A DNA stretch of 64,000 bases from Bin87 sp964502995 (GCA_964502995.1 CAZCZB010000006.1:1-64000); one strand, 5' to 3'. Counted from the stretch's first letter, positions 34,824 through 43,329 are shown. Notes: generated by a model from the sequence alone, not told the origin. Numbers and translations: made by a program.

Positions 34824-36077
34824 ATGCTCGCAATAGTAGGTGGCAATCTGATCGACGGCAGCGGATCTCCTACCGTGGAAAACGTGGCCGTGCTGATCGA
34901 CGGGGAACGCATCATAGAGGTTGGGCCGCTCGCCTCCGTCCCCATTCCCGAGGGCGCCGAGATTCTGGACGCGACGGGACACACCATCATGCCGGGACTG
35001 ATTGACGTGCATGACCACCTGGCGTCGGGCGGGTACGGTCTGACCGGTCGCTGGGGAATGGACGAGCCGATGTCGCTGTTCAGCATCCGCACCTCGCAGG
35101 TGATTGAGGACACGCTGGCGGCGGGCTACACCACGGTACGCGACGCCGGCGGCCTTGATGCGGGATTCAAGATGGCCGTTGAGGAGGGTCTGATCAAAGG
35201 CCCGCGCCTGGTGATCTCAGTGAACATCATGTCGCCCACCGGCGGCATTGAGGACAAGGTGAGCGGCAGCGGGCACCGCAAGACCATCCTGGGCCACGAC
35301 CCGTTGTCTCCCGACGGTGTGGCCGACGGCGTGGACGGCATCCGCGCCAAAGTGCGGGAGTTGATACGCTGCGGCGCCGACCAGATCAAGTTCGCGACCA
35401 CCGGTGGAGCATCCGGACGCCCCGGCAACGGGCCGCTGGATCAGGCCTACGCGCTGGACGAGGCCCGGGCGCTGGTTGACGAAGCCGCCGCGCTGGGTCG
35501 CAGCACGCTTTGCCACGCCGTCGGCGGCACGGGGCTGCCCATCGCCATCCAGGCCGGCGCGGGGTCCATTGAGCATGGTTGCTACCTGGCCACGGATCCT
35601 GACATGCTCAAGATGATGGCCGATCAGGGCACGTTCTTCACGCCGACCTTCGAGGTGTACGACTTCCACAGCACGGTGAGCGTGCCGCATATCCGAGTGC
35701 GGGCACAGGCGCTGATGGACGTTCACATCCGGAGCGTGGAACTGGCGATCAAGGAGGGCGTCCGCATCGTGGCGGGAACCGACGCCGGCGGGTTCGTGCA
35801 TGGCGACAACGCCCGCGAGCTTGAACTGATGGTGGAGAAGGGAATGAGCGCGTCGCTGGCGATACAGTCCGCCACGGGGTACGCCGCCGAGTGCTGCGGG
35901 CTGGGCAACGACGTGGGAACCATCGCCAAGGGCAAGCTGGCCGACATACTGGTGGTGGACGGCGACCCGCTGCGCAACATCTCGGTGCTGCGCGACCGGG
36001 AGAAGCTGCTGCTGATCATGAAGGGCGGCGACGCCTACAAGAATCTGCTGCCCGCCCGCGAATTGCAGCCGGCATAG
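34824..36077 (+). CDS. Amidohydrolase (imidazolonepropionase/prolidase-like)
   Basis: A 417-residue metal-dependent amidohydrolase of the TIM-barrel type. Metal-binding HxH is in LIDVHDHL, the carboxylated Lys region is IKFATTGG, further His in LCHAVGG and IEHGCYL, and Asp in VAGTDAGG. The C-terminal GTIAKGKLADILVVDGDPL is the standard end. Substrates of this cluster include N-acyl amino acids, dipeptides or organophosphates; not predictable. GAGAGGTG precedes the ATG. It runs into trmD after a palindrome. Confidence 0.9.
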   Translation: MLAIVGGNLIDGSGSPTVENVAVLIDGERIIEVGPLASVPIPEGAEILDATGHTIMPGLIDVHDHLASGGYGLTGRWGMDEPMSLFSIRTSQVIEDTLAAGYTTVRDAGGLDAGFKMAVEEGLIKGPRLVISVNIMSPTGGIEDKVSGSGHRKTILGHDPLSPDGVADGVDGIRAKVRELIRCGADQIKFATTGGASGRPGNGPLDQAYALDEARALVDEAAALGRSTLCHAVGGTGLPIAIQAGAGSIEHGCYLATDPDMLKMMADQGTFFTPTFEVYDFHSTVSVPHIRVRAQALMDVHIRSVELAIKEGVRIVAGTDAGGFVHGDNARELELMVEKGMSASLAIQSATGYAAECCGLGNDVGTIAKGKLADILVVDGDPLRNISVLRDREKLLLIMKGGDAYKNLLPARELQPA

Positions 36078-36096
36078 GTTCGAGATTCTCACGGAC

Positions 36097-36120
36097 GGGG
36101 GCGAATGGTTATTCGCCCCC
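36097..36120. repeat. Intergenic palindrome, GGGGGCGAAT type, directly before trmD
   Basis: Perfect 10-bp arms GGGGGCGAAT/ATTCGCCCCC with a GGTT loop, 13 nt before the trmD ATG. It is close enough to affect translation initiation of trmD. Confidence 0.75.
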
Positions 36121-36133
36121 ACATGCTTGCAGT

Positions 36134-36892
36134 ATGCGGTTCCACGTTTTGACGCTGTTCCCCGATGCGTTTCGCATCATCACGGAGTACAGCATCATCG
36201 GGCGGGCCGTGCAAGACGGGCTGATTTCGGTGGAGGCGACGGACATCAGACAGTTCACCACCGACCGGCACGGGACCGCCGATGATTACCAGTTCGGCGG
36301 CGGGCCAGGCATGGTGATGAAAGCGGAACCGGTGTACACGGCGGTTGACGCCGCGCTGGAAAATGTACCGGAGGACGAACGGGGCAGCGTGCCGGTGATC
36401 CTGACGTCGCCGCAGGGCGTTACGCTGGACCAGGATCTTGTGGACGAATTCGCCGCTGCGCCCGGAATGGTCATCATCTGCGGGCACTATGCGGGGGTGG
36501 ACGAACGCATCCGCCAGGGGCTGATTACGCACGAGGTGTCCATCGGTGATTACGTTCTGACCGGCGGCGAATTGGCGGCCATGGTGATCATCGACGCGGT
36601 GTCGCGGTTTGTGCCGGACGTTGTCGGGTCGGAGGAGAACGTGCGCGAAGACAGCATAACGTCGGGGCTGTTGCAGCATCCGCTGTACACGCGGCCGGCC
36701 GAGTTTCGGGGCATGGCGACACCGGAGGTGCTGCGTTCCGGAAACCACGCTGAGATCGAACGGTGGCGGCGCCAGCAATCGCTGGAGCGCACGCTGCGAC
36801 TGCGGCCCGACCTGCTGGAAACCGCGCCGCTGACCAACTCCGACCGCATCTACCTGGCCGGACTGGGCTGGGACGGTGGACATGATGGCTGA
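36134..36892 (+). CDS. trmD: tRNA (guanine-N1)-methyltransferase TrmD
   Basis: A 252-residue SPOUT methyltransferase that methylates G37 of tRNAs reading CUN, CCN and CGG codons. Family motifs are FHVLTLFPDAF, DYQFGGGPGMVMK, CGHYAGVDERI and SIGDYVLTGGELAA, the last two forming the knotted SAM pocket. The start is the first Met in the conserved N-terminus, with no Shine-Dalgarno. It is not next to rpsP, rimM or rplS as in many bacteria. tRNA-Pro and tRNA-Arg(CCG), likely substrates, lie 1.3 kb downstream. It overlaps the next gene. Confidence 0.95.
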   Translation: MRFHVLTLFPDAFRIITEYSIIGRAVQDGLISVEATDIRQFTTDRHGTADDYQFGGGPGMVMKAEPVYTAVDAALENVPEDERGSVPVILTSPQGVTLDQDLVDEFAAAPGMVIICGHYAGVDERIRQGLITHEVSIGDYVLTGGELAAMVIIDAVSRFVPDVVGSEENVREDSITSGLLQHPLYTRPAEFRGMATPEVLRSGNHAEIERWRRQQSLERTLRLRPDLLETAPLTNSDRIYLAGLGWDGGHDG

Positions 36893-37394
36893 GGGCAGGC
36901 GGCGGTCTGATTACCGCTTCGGCACGCCGGTGCGCGTGCGCTGGCAGGAGTGCGACGCGCAACACATCGCGTTCAACGGGAGTTACCTGGGCTGGCTGGA
37001 GGTGGCGCAGGCGGAGTACTTCCGCAACCTGGGGTTTGGAATCTACAAGGTCGCCGCGGCGGGTTACTTCGACAGCGCGGTGGTCAAGGTGACCATCGAG
37101 TACCGGGCGCCGGTGCGGGTGGACGAGATGCTGGACGTGCGCGCCCGGGTTACGCGAATAGGCAACACCAGCCTGACGCTGGAGGTTGCGATTTTCCAGG
37201 AGGGCGACGATCCGGAATCATCCGCGCTCACCGTCATGGAGTCGGTTTACGTTGGATTCTACGCCGACACCGGCGGCACGCGCCCGGTGCCCGAATCCAT
37301 CCGACGGTTGGTGGACGCCTGGGAACAGACGGGCGAAATCCTGCCGCTGACGGATTTTCCGGAGTTGGCCGCCGCGCAGGGAGTTGAGCCATAA
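36882..37394 (+). CDS. Hot-dog-fold acyl-CoA thioesterase (YbgC/4HBT type)
   Basis: A protein of about 170 residues with the 4HBT family start VRVRWQECDAQHIAFNGSYLGWLEVAQAEYF; the Asp of CDAQ is the catalytic residue in this branch. A second typical block is VTIEYRAPVRVDEMLDVRARV. It probably hydrolyses an acyl-CoA. The start overlaps the end of trmD, with choices GTG 36876, ATG 36882 or ATG 36885; I picked the first ATG. Overlap implies translational coupling. Confidence 0.85.
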   Translation: MMAEGRRRSDYRFGTPVRVRWQECDAQHIAFNGSYLGWLEVAQAEYFRNLGFGIYKVAAAGYFDSAVVKVTIEYRAPVRVDEMLDVRARVTRIGNTSLTLEVAIFQEGDDPESSALTVMESVYVGFYADTGGTRPVPESIRRLVDAWEQTGEILPLTDFPELAAAQGVEP

Positions 37395-37442
37395 CGACGA
37401 TCCAATCACGAATCACCAGACGCACGCGACGGAGGTGCAACC

Positions 37443-38108
37443 ATGTCATTCTGCGACGAGATCGAACTGGAATCACAGGCACAGCGGGAGGCGATGGCTT
37501 TTCATCCCTTTGTGCAGGGAATCGGGAACGGCACGCTGCCGATGGACCGATTCAAGCACTTCATCACGCAGGACTATGTCTATCTGATCGACTTTGCGCG
37601 CTGCCTGGCGCTGGCCGCCGCCAAGGCGCCGGACCTGGAAACCATGTCGTGGTTCGCTCGCTCCGTGGACTATATCCTCAACACCGAGATGGAGCTGCAC
37701 CGTTCGTACTGTTCGCAGTTCGGCATCACCGAGGAGGAACTGGACGCCACGGTCCACGCGCCGACGTGCTACTCGTACACCAGCTACCTGCTCAGGGTGG
37801 CGCACCAGGGCAGTTTCGGTGAATTGGTGGCGGCGCTGCTGCCGTGCATCTGGGGGTACTGGCGGGTTGGCGAGCGCCTGGCCGATCAGGGTCTGCCGGA
37901 CCATGCCGGTTACGCCGAGTGGATCCAGATGTATGCCGCTGCCGAACAACAGGGCGTGGCCGAGGAATGCCGGGCCATTTGCGACCGGGTGGCGGCGACG
38001 GCAGGTTCCGCAGAGATCGCGGCGATGAAAGAGGCGTACATCACCTGCACGCGGTACGAGCAGGCCTTCTGGGAAATGGGCTGGACGCTGGAGGACTGGC
38101 CGGTATAA
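37443..38108 (+). CDS. TenA/thiaminase II family protein
   Basis: A 221-residue all-helical TenA protein. The residues of the active site line up with Bacillus TenA: D44 (TQDYVYL), C135 (ALLPCIWGYWRVGE), and E206 (RYEQAFWEMG). Known members hydrolyse aminopyrimidines (thiamine salvage), though some Chloroflexota members have other roles. GGAGGTG lies upstream of the ATG. It follows the thioesterase by 48 bp and may be in the same operon. Confidence 0.9.
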   Translation: MSFCDEIELESQAQREAMAFHPFVQGIGNGTLPMDRFKHFITQDYVYLIDFARCLALAAAKAPDLETMSWFARSVDYILNTEMELHRSYCSQFGITEEELDATVHAPTCYSYTSYLLRVAHQGSFGELVAALLPCIWGYWRVGERLADQGLPDHAGYAEWIQMYAAAEQQGVAEECRAICDRVAATAGSAEIAAMKEAYITCTRYEQAFWEMGWTLEDWPV

Positions 38109-38161
38109 CGGCGCGCCGGGGTTCAGCGACACCGGCGATTGACGCAATGGATCCGGGTTGA

Positions 38162-38236
38162 TGGTCGGGGTGGGCAGATTCGAACTGCCGATCTCCTGCT
38201 CCCAAAGCAGGCGCCTTGCCGCTAGGCCACACCCCG
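38162..38236 (-). tRNA. tRNA-Pro (anticodon TGG)
   Basis: Acceptor stem CGGGGTG/CACCCCG, anticodon stem CCTGC/GCAGG around TTTGGGA (anticodon TGG), T arm GGCAG-TTCGAAT-CTGCC, discriminator A. The CCA end is encoded (38164-38162). Confidence 0.95.
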
Positions 38237-38274
38237 ATTGAGACCGTTCGCCTGGCCACGACCAACTAAGCAAG

Positions 38275-38346
38275 TACCCCCGCGGAGACTCGAACTCCGG
38301 TCTCTGGCTCCGGAGGCCAGCACTCTATCCACTGAGCTACGGGGGC
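38275..38346 (-). tRNA. tRNA-Arg (anticodon CCG)
   Basis: Acceptor GCCCCCG/CGGGGGT (first pair G-T), anticodon stem CTGGC/GCCAG with loop CTCCGGA (anticodon CCG), T arm CGGAG-TTCGAGT-CTCCG, discriminator A. Unlike the other tRNAs in the window, no CCA is encoded after the discriminator. TAAAAT (38354-38359, minus strand) about 8 nt upstream is a probable -10. Confidence 0.93.
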
Positions 38347-38562
38347 ACTTGTTATTTTAGCACAAGGCGGTTGCCACGCCGGATTGACCGGATTGGAAAT
38401 CAGGGCTTTCCGACGCCGCTGCCGCCGGTGATTGTCTGAATCAGGATCTGCAGGATTTACGGATGGGGATCCATCACTTACATCCTGAAATCGAGCAAAT
38501 CGCAGTCAGGCAATGACACTTGGAACGCCCGAACCAACCGGGGGAACGGGCGAAGGGACGAC

Positions 38563-38976
38563 TCAGTAAGAGATGCCGCCTTCGCAGGAGACCATTTCGA
38601 CCCGGGAGCCGGCAGCGGCCGGATCGCTTGTGTGTACCTCGTAGTGATCGCCGTTGTGGCTGAAGGTGATGCGACGGCCCGGTACGATGGCCTGGGCATA
38701 ACCCATACCCTCCTGCGGGCAACCCAGGGATGCGTCGGCCCACTGCACCGCCTCATCGCTGACCAGGACGAGGCTGTCGACCGGCGCGGACAGTCTCTCC
38801 GCCAGAAGTTCGCGGGCATCCACCTGAAGCGGGGTAAGCTGGGGCGCTTCCGGGGCGGCCTGGGCTGGGGAGGATTCGCCGCCGGCGGGTTGCTCAGATT
38901 GTGGTTCAGAACCGCAGGCTGCGAGCAATCCGGCGACCAACACCGACGCCACCAACAGACCCATAATCCGTGCCAC
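38563..38976 (-). CDS. Small lipoprotein with a conserved WxDASLGCPxxGM domain
   Basis: A lipoprotein of about 137 residues. From the GTG at 38976 it reads MARIMGLL and then a hydrophobic signal ending LLAAC, a normal lipobox. A Ser/Gln/Ala/Pro linker is followed by ARELLAERLSAPVDSLVLVS, WADASLGCPQEGMGYAQAI and the end EMVSCEGG. The domain occurs in many Chloroflexota and cyanobacterial exported proteins; its function is unknown. The two Cys may form a disulfide. Upstream starts (39030, 39021) would place the signal far from the N-terminus. No Shine-Dalgarno is visible. Confidence 0.75.
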   Translation of the reverse strand: MARIMGLLVASVLVAGLLAACGSEPQSEQPAGGESSPAQAAPEAPQLTPLQVDARELLAERLSAPVDSLVLVSDEAVQWADASLGCPQEGMGYAQAIVPGRRITFSHNGDHYEVHTSDPAAAGSRVEMVSCEGGISY

Positions 38977-39090
38977 ACCGGAATGGGCTGCGAATCCTAC
39001 GACGTTGTACCAACTGCACATGCTTCGCACCGTCCGGATTCAACCATGCTTGCCCGCTGATTGATCGGTTCTGCCGCCGTCGATTGCCCA

Positions 39091-39116
39091 AACAAAACGC
39101 CCCGTCTGGCGGGGCG
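39091..39116 (-). terminator. Rho-independent terminator of tRNA-Asp
   Basis: On the minus strand CGCCCCG-CCAGA-CGGGGCG is followed by TTTTGTTT, about 30 bp downstream of the tRNA-Asp 3' end. Confidence 0.85.
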
Positions 39117-39145
39117 CGGGTTTATCGCGAAATCGTTGGTGAAAA

Positions 39146-39221
39146 TGGCGACCCGGAGCGGATTCGAACCGCCGATCTCTGCCTTGACAGGGCAGTATGT
39201 TAACCGCTACACCACCGGGCC
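39146..39221 (-). tRNA. tRNA-Asp (anticodon GTC)
   Basis: Acceptor GGCCCGG/CCGGGTC, anticodon stem CTGCC/GGCAG with loop CTGTCAA (anticodon GTC), T arm with TTCGAAT, discriminator G. CCA is encoded (39148-39146). Confidence 0.95.
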
Positions 39222-39337
39222 GCATCACACCGCAATCGACGACTGCGTAACGAAGATTTTAGGCAGGAACACGCCGAATTGTCAAACGGGCCGCGCCTCT
39301 CGCGGTAACCTTCCGCTCGGGTGGTTGAGTATCCGCA

Positions 39338-39362
39338 GGGGGCAGGTTTGAAACCTGCCCCC
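39338..39362. repeat. Intergenic palindrome, GGGGGCAGGTTTG type
   Basis: Arms GGGGGCAGGTTT and exact complement flank a single G. The same core is at 11085-11115. Confidence 0.75.
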
Positions 39363-39544
39363 GCATTTGGCGGTATGGCTTGGGGATACTGACCGCCTGG
39401 ATTGCAGCGATACTCCGTTCCCTGCTCGTGCCCGGATTGACGTTGTGCAAATGGGACGGCGCTGGTATCAGACGGAGGGTGGAGTTTTTACATCGATTGA
39501 CAGGATTTACAGGATGTTTGTGGTTGTGCGACGGTGGTTCGACA

Positions 39545-39632
39545 GGCTCACCATGAGCGGGGGTTGGGCTCACCATGAGCGGGGGTTGGGCTCACCATGA
39601 GCGGGGGTTGGGCTTACCTTGGGCGGGGGTTG
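39545..39632. repeat. Four tandem copies of a 22-bp unit
   Basis: Three identical units of GGCTCACCATGAGCGGGGG plus TTG and a fourth with three substitutions. Each unit holds the small dyad CTCACCATGAG. There are no spacers, so it is not CRISPR. The sequence before it (GGTTCGACAGGCTCA) matches an arm of the inverted repeat at 50645. Confidence 0.85.
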
Positions 39633-39774
39633 TTGGGGATGTTGGGTGCGTCAGGATTGGTGGGGTTTGGGATTTTGGTTGTGCGCTTTGACTGGCGCGT
39701 CCTGGTGGGTATAGTTGGCGTCAGATGATGAATACTGCGGGTTCGTGCAACCCGGAACCCATGCGGAGCGAACG

Positions 39775-41025
39775 ATGACAACAGCAACACAAGCCAACCG
39801 CGATTTGCAGGCGCTGCCACTGGAAGGGCTGCGAGTTCTCGACGCCACCCACATCGTGGCCGGGCCATTTTGTTCAATGATCCTGGCCGACATGGGCGCG
39901 GAGGTCATCAAGATCGAACGGCCCGGCCGGGGAGACCAGGCGCGGTTGAATCACCCGTTTGTTGAGGGGCCGGACGGTGAGCAGGTGAGCGCGCGTTACC
40001 TGGGCGTGAACCGCAACAAGAAGAGCGTGTCGCTGGATCTGCGCGACCCGGTGGCCAAGCGCGCTTTTGAGAATATGCTCAGGGTATCCGACGTGCTGCT
40101 GGACAACTGGGGACCCGGCGCCATGGGCAGGCTGGGGTATCCATACGAGCGGCTGAGCGAGATCAACCCCGGACTGGTGTACGCCAGCATATCGGGTTAC
40201 GGCGACAGCGACGGGCTGCGCGGCCCCTATTCCAACTGGCCGGCCAATAACCCGTGCGTGCAGGGCATGGGCGGCTGGATGGCGACCACGGGCACGCCGG
40301 ACAGCGGCCCGCAGATGGTTGGCGACAACATGGGCGACTCGGTGCCCGGCGTCTGGACCGCTCTCGGCATCATGCTGGCGCTGGAATCGCGGCGCAAGAC
40401 GGGCAGGGGGCAGCACGTGGATATGGCGATGTACGACTGCATGGTGGCCCATACCACCAGCAGCATGCCGCTGTACCAGTCAACGGGGCAGATCACCACC
40501 ACGGCGCGGGAGAATATGTTCTCGGCGCAACTGGCGCTGCGGGCATCGGACGGGTACGTGGTGCTGGCCGGAGCGGGCAACGCGGACGACAAGTGGCGGG
40601 CCATGTGGAACCTGATCGGGCGTCCGGAACTGGCGGAGGATCCGCGGTATCTGGGGCACGGCGTGACGGGGCCGTTCTACTTCAGCAACATCGTGCCGGC
40701 CATTGAGGAATGGTCGCAGCATCTGCCCAAGCGGGAGGTGAACCAGCACCTGCTGGATTGCGGTTTTTCGATGGGAATCGTGCAGGATTCGGCCGACCTG
40801 GACAACTGCCCGCACCTTGAGACACGGAACATGTTCATCGACAGCGGCGATACCTTCGGCGGGTCGTTCCGTACCGTGAACACGCCGGTGCAACTCACCG
40901 GGTGCGTGGACACGCCGGCGGTACCGCCGCCTACGCTGGGGCAACACAACGCCGACGTGCTGTGCGACCTCGGCGGGCTGACGCGGGAGGAACTGGCGCA
41001 ACTCGAGGCGGAGGGCAAGGCGTAA
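39775..41025 (+). CDS. CaiB/BaiF-family CoA-transferase
   Basis: A 416-residue class III CoA-transferase, predicted to move CoA between carboxylic acids through a glutamyl/aspartyl-anhydride mechanism. Marks: GLRVLDATHIVAGPFCSMILADMGAEVIKIE, NRNKKSVSLDLRDP and GQHVDMAMYDCMVA, where the catalytic Asp is present (contrast with the genes at 20684 and 21955). GGAG lies 8 nt before the ATG. Its stop overlaps a potential ATG of the next frame. Substrate unknown. Confidence 0.9.
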   Translation: MTTATQANRDLQALPLEGLRVLDATHIVAGPFCSMILADMGAEVIKIERPGRGDQARLNHPFVEGPDGEQVSARYLGVNRNKKSVSLDLRDPVAKRAFENMLRVSDVLLDNWGPGAMGRLGYPYERLSEINPGLVYASISGYGDSDGLRGPYSNWPANNPCVQGMGGWMATTGTPDSGPQMVGDNMGDSVPGVWTALGIMLALESRRKTGRGQHVDMAMYDCMVAHTTSSMPLYQSTGQITTTARENMFSAQLALRASDGYVVLAGAGNADDKWRAMWNLIGRPELAEDPRYLGHGVTGPFYFSNIVPAIEEWSQHLPKREVNQHLLDCGFSMGIVQDSADLDNCPHLETRNMFIDSGDTFGGSFRTVNTPVQLTGCVDTPAVPPPTLGQHNADVLCDLGGLTREELAQLEAEGKA

Positions 41026-41147
41026 TGCGGATCCCATGGGCCCGCGGCGATCGTCCCCAACAGCCAAATGTTATACTTGCAAACGGTGACAGCGCCGCGC
41101 CCTGGGCCTTCGTCGAAGGGTCAATATCGATCACGGCCAGTATCGTA

Positions 41148-41513
41148 ATGGCGGATGCGATCGCCCGGTGCAGCCGTTGCGACGGTTGGCCGCTGGTCTC
41201 ATACTTCAAGAGGCTGACCGAACAAGAAGACGGCGTGATTATAGCGGGCATGGCGCTGCTGTTTCCAACCGCCCTGACAATTTACCTGGTGGGGAAAATG
41301 GTCTTTTCGGCTTACAGAGAGTACAAACGATGGTGGGAATCCTACAAAGAAGAACGGTTCGAGCAAGGCCGTCAAGAAGGCCGCCAAGAAGGCCGCCAAG
41401 AAGGCCGCCAAGAGGAACGGGCCCGCATGAAGCGGGATCTCGCCGAGCGCGGCGTGTCCCTGGAACCGGAAGCTGAGCGGATATTGTTCGGCGAGAACGA
41501 CACCACCAACTAG
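41148..41513 (+). CDS. Small single-helix membrane protein with GRQE coiled-coil repeats
   Basis: A protein of about 121 residues from the ATG at 41148. One transmembrane helix (IIAGMALLFPTALTIYLVG) is followed by a basic/aromatic region, four GRQE tetrapeptides encoded by 12-bp DNA repeats, and a charged helix (EERARMKRDLAERGV). An earlier ATG at 41025 overlaps the previous stop (TAATG) and would add 41 residues of less protein-like sequence; TATACT near 41070 supports the later start. Similar repeat tails occur on Rpn-type and other unrelated proteins. No family assigned. Confidence 0.55.
   Translation: MADAIARCSRCDGWPLVSYFKRLTEQEDGVIIAGMALLFPTALTIYLVGKMVFSAYREYKRWWESYKEERFEQGRQEGRQEGRQEGRQEERARMKRDLAERGVSLEPEAERILFGENDTTN
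41373..41408 (+). repeat. Three exact 12-bp repeats inside the coding sequence
   Basis: CAAGAAGGCCGC three times with partial copies on both sides; each unit encodes the tetrapeptide QEGR in the coding frame. Length polymorphism by slippage is likely. Confidence 0.85.
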
Positions 41514-41553
41514 AATCACAGCCGGCCCGACCGACGGAGCGACAACCGACGTT

Positions 41554-42813
41554 ATGCCTACCTTTCAGGCCCCGAGGGGCACCACCGACCGACTGCCGCC
41601 CGAGCAAAAATACTGGCGATACATCGAGGGCAAGGCCATGGACGTGGCCCGGCGGTTCGGTTACGGGCGCATCGACAGTCCGATGTTCGAAGACGCCGGG
41701 CTGTTCGTGAGGGGCGTGGGAGAGGGTACCGACATCGTCGAAAAGGAGATGTACGTCTTCGAGGACCGCGGGGGCGACATGCTCACCCTGCGGGCCGAGG
41801 GCACGGCGCCGGTGTGCCGCGCCTACCTGCAGCACGGGATGCAGAACCAGGCCCAGCCGGTGCGGATGTACTACCTTTGCCCGGTGTTCCGGTACGAGCG
41901 GCCCCAGGCGGGACGGTTCCGTCAGCACCACCAGTTCGGCATCGAGGCCATCGGCGACCCGGACCCGTCGGTGGACGCCGAGGTGATCGAACTGGCGTGG
42001 ACGTTCATGCACGACATCGGCCTGTCGGACATCACGTTGGTGACCAACAGCATAGGCGACGGCAAGTGTCGGCCGGAATACATTCGCGGGCTGAAGTCCT
42101 ACTACGAAGGGATGCAGACCCATCTGTGCCAGGACTGCAAGAGCCGGCTGGAACGCAACCCGCTGCGTCTGCTGGACTGCAAGGTGGAAACGTGCCGCGC
42201 GCTGGGCGAGGATGCGCCCAAGTCCACCGAATGCCTGTGCGGCGAGTGCGACACCCACTGGAGCCGGGTGCAGTCGTATCTGGACGCCATGGGCATCGCC
42301 AACCGTGTGGATCACCGACTGGTTCGGGGACTGGATTACTACACGCGGACGGTGTTTGAGATTCAACCGGCTGTTGAGGGTGCGCAGTCCACCATCTGCG
42401 GCGGTGGGAGATACGACGGGCTGATCGAGCAGTTGGGCGGTCGGGCGACTCCGGGCATCGGGTTCGGGAGCGGGATTGAGCGGTTGGCGCTGAACGTGCA
42501 GCGGGCCGAGGTTGAGGTGCCGGATGAGCCGTCTCCACAGTACCTGATCGCGACGATTGGCGAGGAAGCGCGGGTTGAGGGCGTGCGGCTGGCCAACCGG
42601 CTGCGCGGTGTCGGGGTCGGCGCGATTCTGGCCAACGGCGGCCGGGCGCTGCGAGGACAGATGCGGCAGGCCAACGCGCTGGGAGTTTCGGCGGTTCTGA
42701 TCATCGGTGAGGACGAGGTGCGGGACGGCACGGTGATGGTGAGGGATATGGGGACGTCGAGTCAGGAGGCGGTAACCGTTGACGGATTCGTCGGGAGTCT
42801 CGCCTCCGGGTAG
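41554..42813 (+). CDS. hisS: Histidyl-tRNA synthetase
   Basis: A 419-residue class II synthetase. N-terminal FQAPRGTTDRLPPE, motif 1 region, motif 2 CPVFRYERPQAGRFRQHHQFGIEAIG, histidine motif LVRGLDYYTRTVFE, motif 3 GIGFGSGIERL, and a C-terminal anticodon domain (VEGVRLANRLRGVGV...). A Cys-rich insertion (CQDCKSRLERN..., CLCGECD) lies in the middle. No strong Shine-Dalgarno. It is followed by a hairpin terminator. Confidence 0.96.
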   Translation: MPTFQAPRGTTDRLPPEQKYWRYIEGKAMDVARRFGYGRIDSPMFEDAGLFVRGVGEGTDIVEKEMYVFEDRGGDMLTLRAEGTAPVCRAYLQHGMQNQAQPVRMYYLCPVFRYERPQAGRFRQHHQFGIEAIGDPDPSVDAEVIELAWTFMHDIGLSDITLVTNSIGDGKCRPEYIRGLKSYYEGMQTHLCQDCKSRLERNPLRLLDCKVETCRALGEDAPKSTECLCGECDTHWSRVQSYLDAMGIANRVDHRLVRGLDYYTRTVFEIQPAVEGAQSTICGGGRYDGLIEQLGGRATPGIGFGSGIERLALNVQRAEVEVPDEPSPQYLIATIGEEARVEGVRLANRLRGVGVGAILANGGRALRGQMRQANALGVSAVLIIGEDEVRDGTVMVRDMGTSSQEAVTVDGFVGSLASG

Positions 42814-42843
42814 TGGTCTGGCGCGTTCCCCGGAGCATGGGCC

Positions 42844-42863
42844 GGCCGAATGGTCGGCCTTTT
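42844..42863 (+). terminator. hisS terminator
   Basis: GGCCGA/TCGGCC hairpin with a 4-nt loop followed by TTTT, 30 bp after the hisS stop. Confidence 0.7.
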
Positions 42864-42923
42864 GATTTGCCCATGCGCCAATCAGAATAGAAAAAAGATT
42901 CGGAAATTGCGTCTCGATATTCG

Positions 42924-42951
42924 TTGACATCGAACGTCTGTTTCCTAGAAC
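42924..42951 (+). promoter_or_regulatory. Sigma70-type promoter before the 99-aa gene
   Basis: TTGACA (42924-42929), 16-bp spacer, TAGAAC (42946-42951). The leader carries a CGCGCC/GGCGCG hairpin (42970-42984) just before the ribosome-binding site. Confidence 0.55.
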
Positions 42952-43001
42952 ATATCACCAATACAAATGCGCGCCATGGGCGCGACAGGAGACAGGACGA
43001 A

Positions 43002-43301
43002 ATGACCAAGCAAGGCAGCATCGTAGGCGCGACCACCGCCGTGAAAACGGTGAGCATTCCCGACCGGGGCAAGAAGGTGTACTACCGGGGCTTTTTGATT
43101 CACGGCGAAGTGCCCGGGTTGTGCTACGTGATCTACGGGAACAACGAACTGGGGCAGTTGGCCGAGTTGGGCGCCGCCGACGGGTTCTTTGCGGCCATGC
43201 GGTGGGTGGACCGTCACATGGGGGAGATGGCGAAACTGATGCCGGTGCCGCCCGCTGAGCCGGAGTACACGGACACGGACGAGCTACGCGCAGCCGCCTG
43301 A
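43002..43301 (+). CDS. Hypothetical protein (99 aa)
   Basis: A soluble 99-residue protein beginning MTKQGSIVGATTAVKTVSIPD with an acidic C-terminus (EYTDTDELRAAA). No membrane helix or Cys pair. GGAGACAGGA lies before the ATG. It has its own promoter and terminator, so it is a single-gene unit. No family recognised. Confidence 0.75.
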   Translation: MTKQGSIVGATTAVKTVSIPDRGKKVYYRGFLIHGEVPGLCYVIYGNNELGQLAELGAADGFFAAMRWVDRHMGEMAKLMPVPPAEPEYTDTDELRAAA

Positions 43302-43329
43302 CCTGTCGCGAGCAAATGACGGTAAAATC

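Larger units (their letters stand above)
39222..39774. other. 550-bp repeat-rich intergenic region
   Basis: No gene seen. It carries the CAGGTTT-type palindrome (39338-39362) and four 22-bp tandem units (39545-39632), which appear expanded from the dispersed GACAGGCTCA-type repeat. Confidence 0.65.

Noticed and set aside
39545..39632. CRISPR-like array
   Set aside because: The 22-bp units are directly joined without spacers and no cas genes are present.
41239..42930. 563-codon minus-strand frame opposite hisS
   Set aside because: Antisense shadow; hisS carries all class II motifs.
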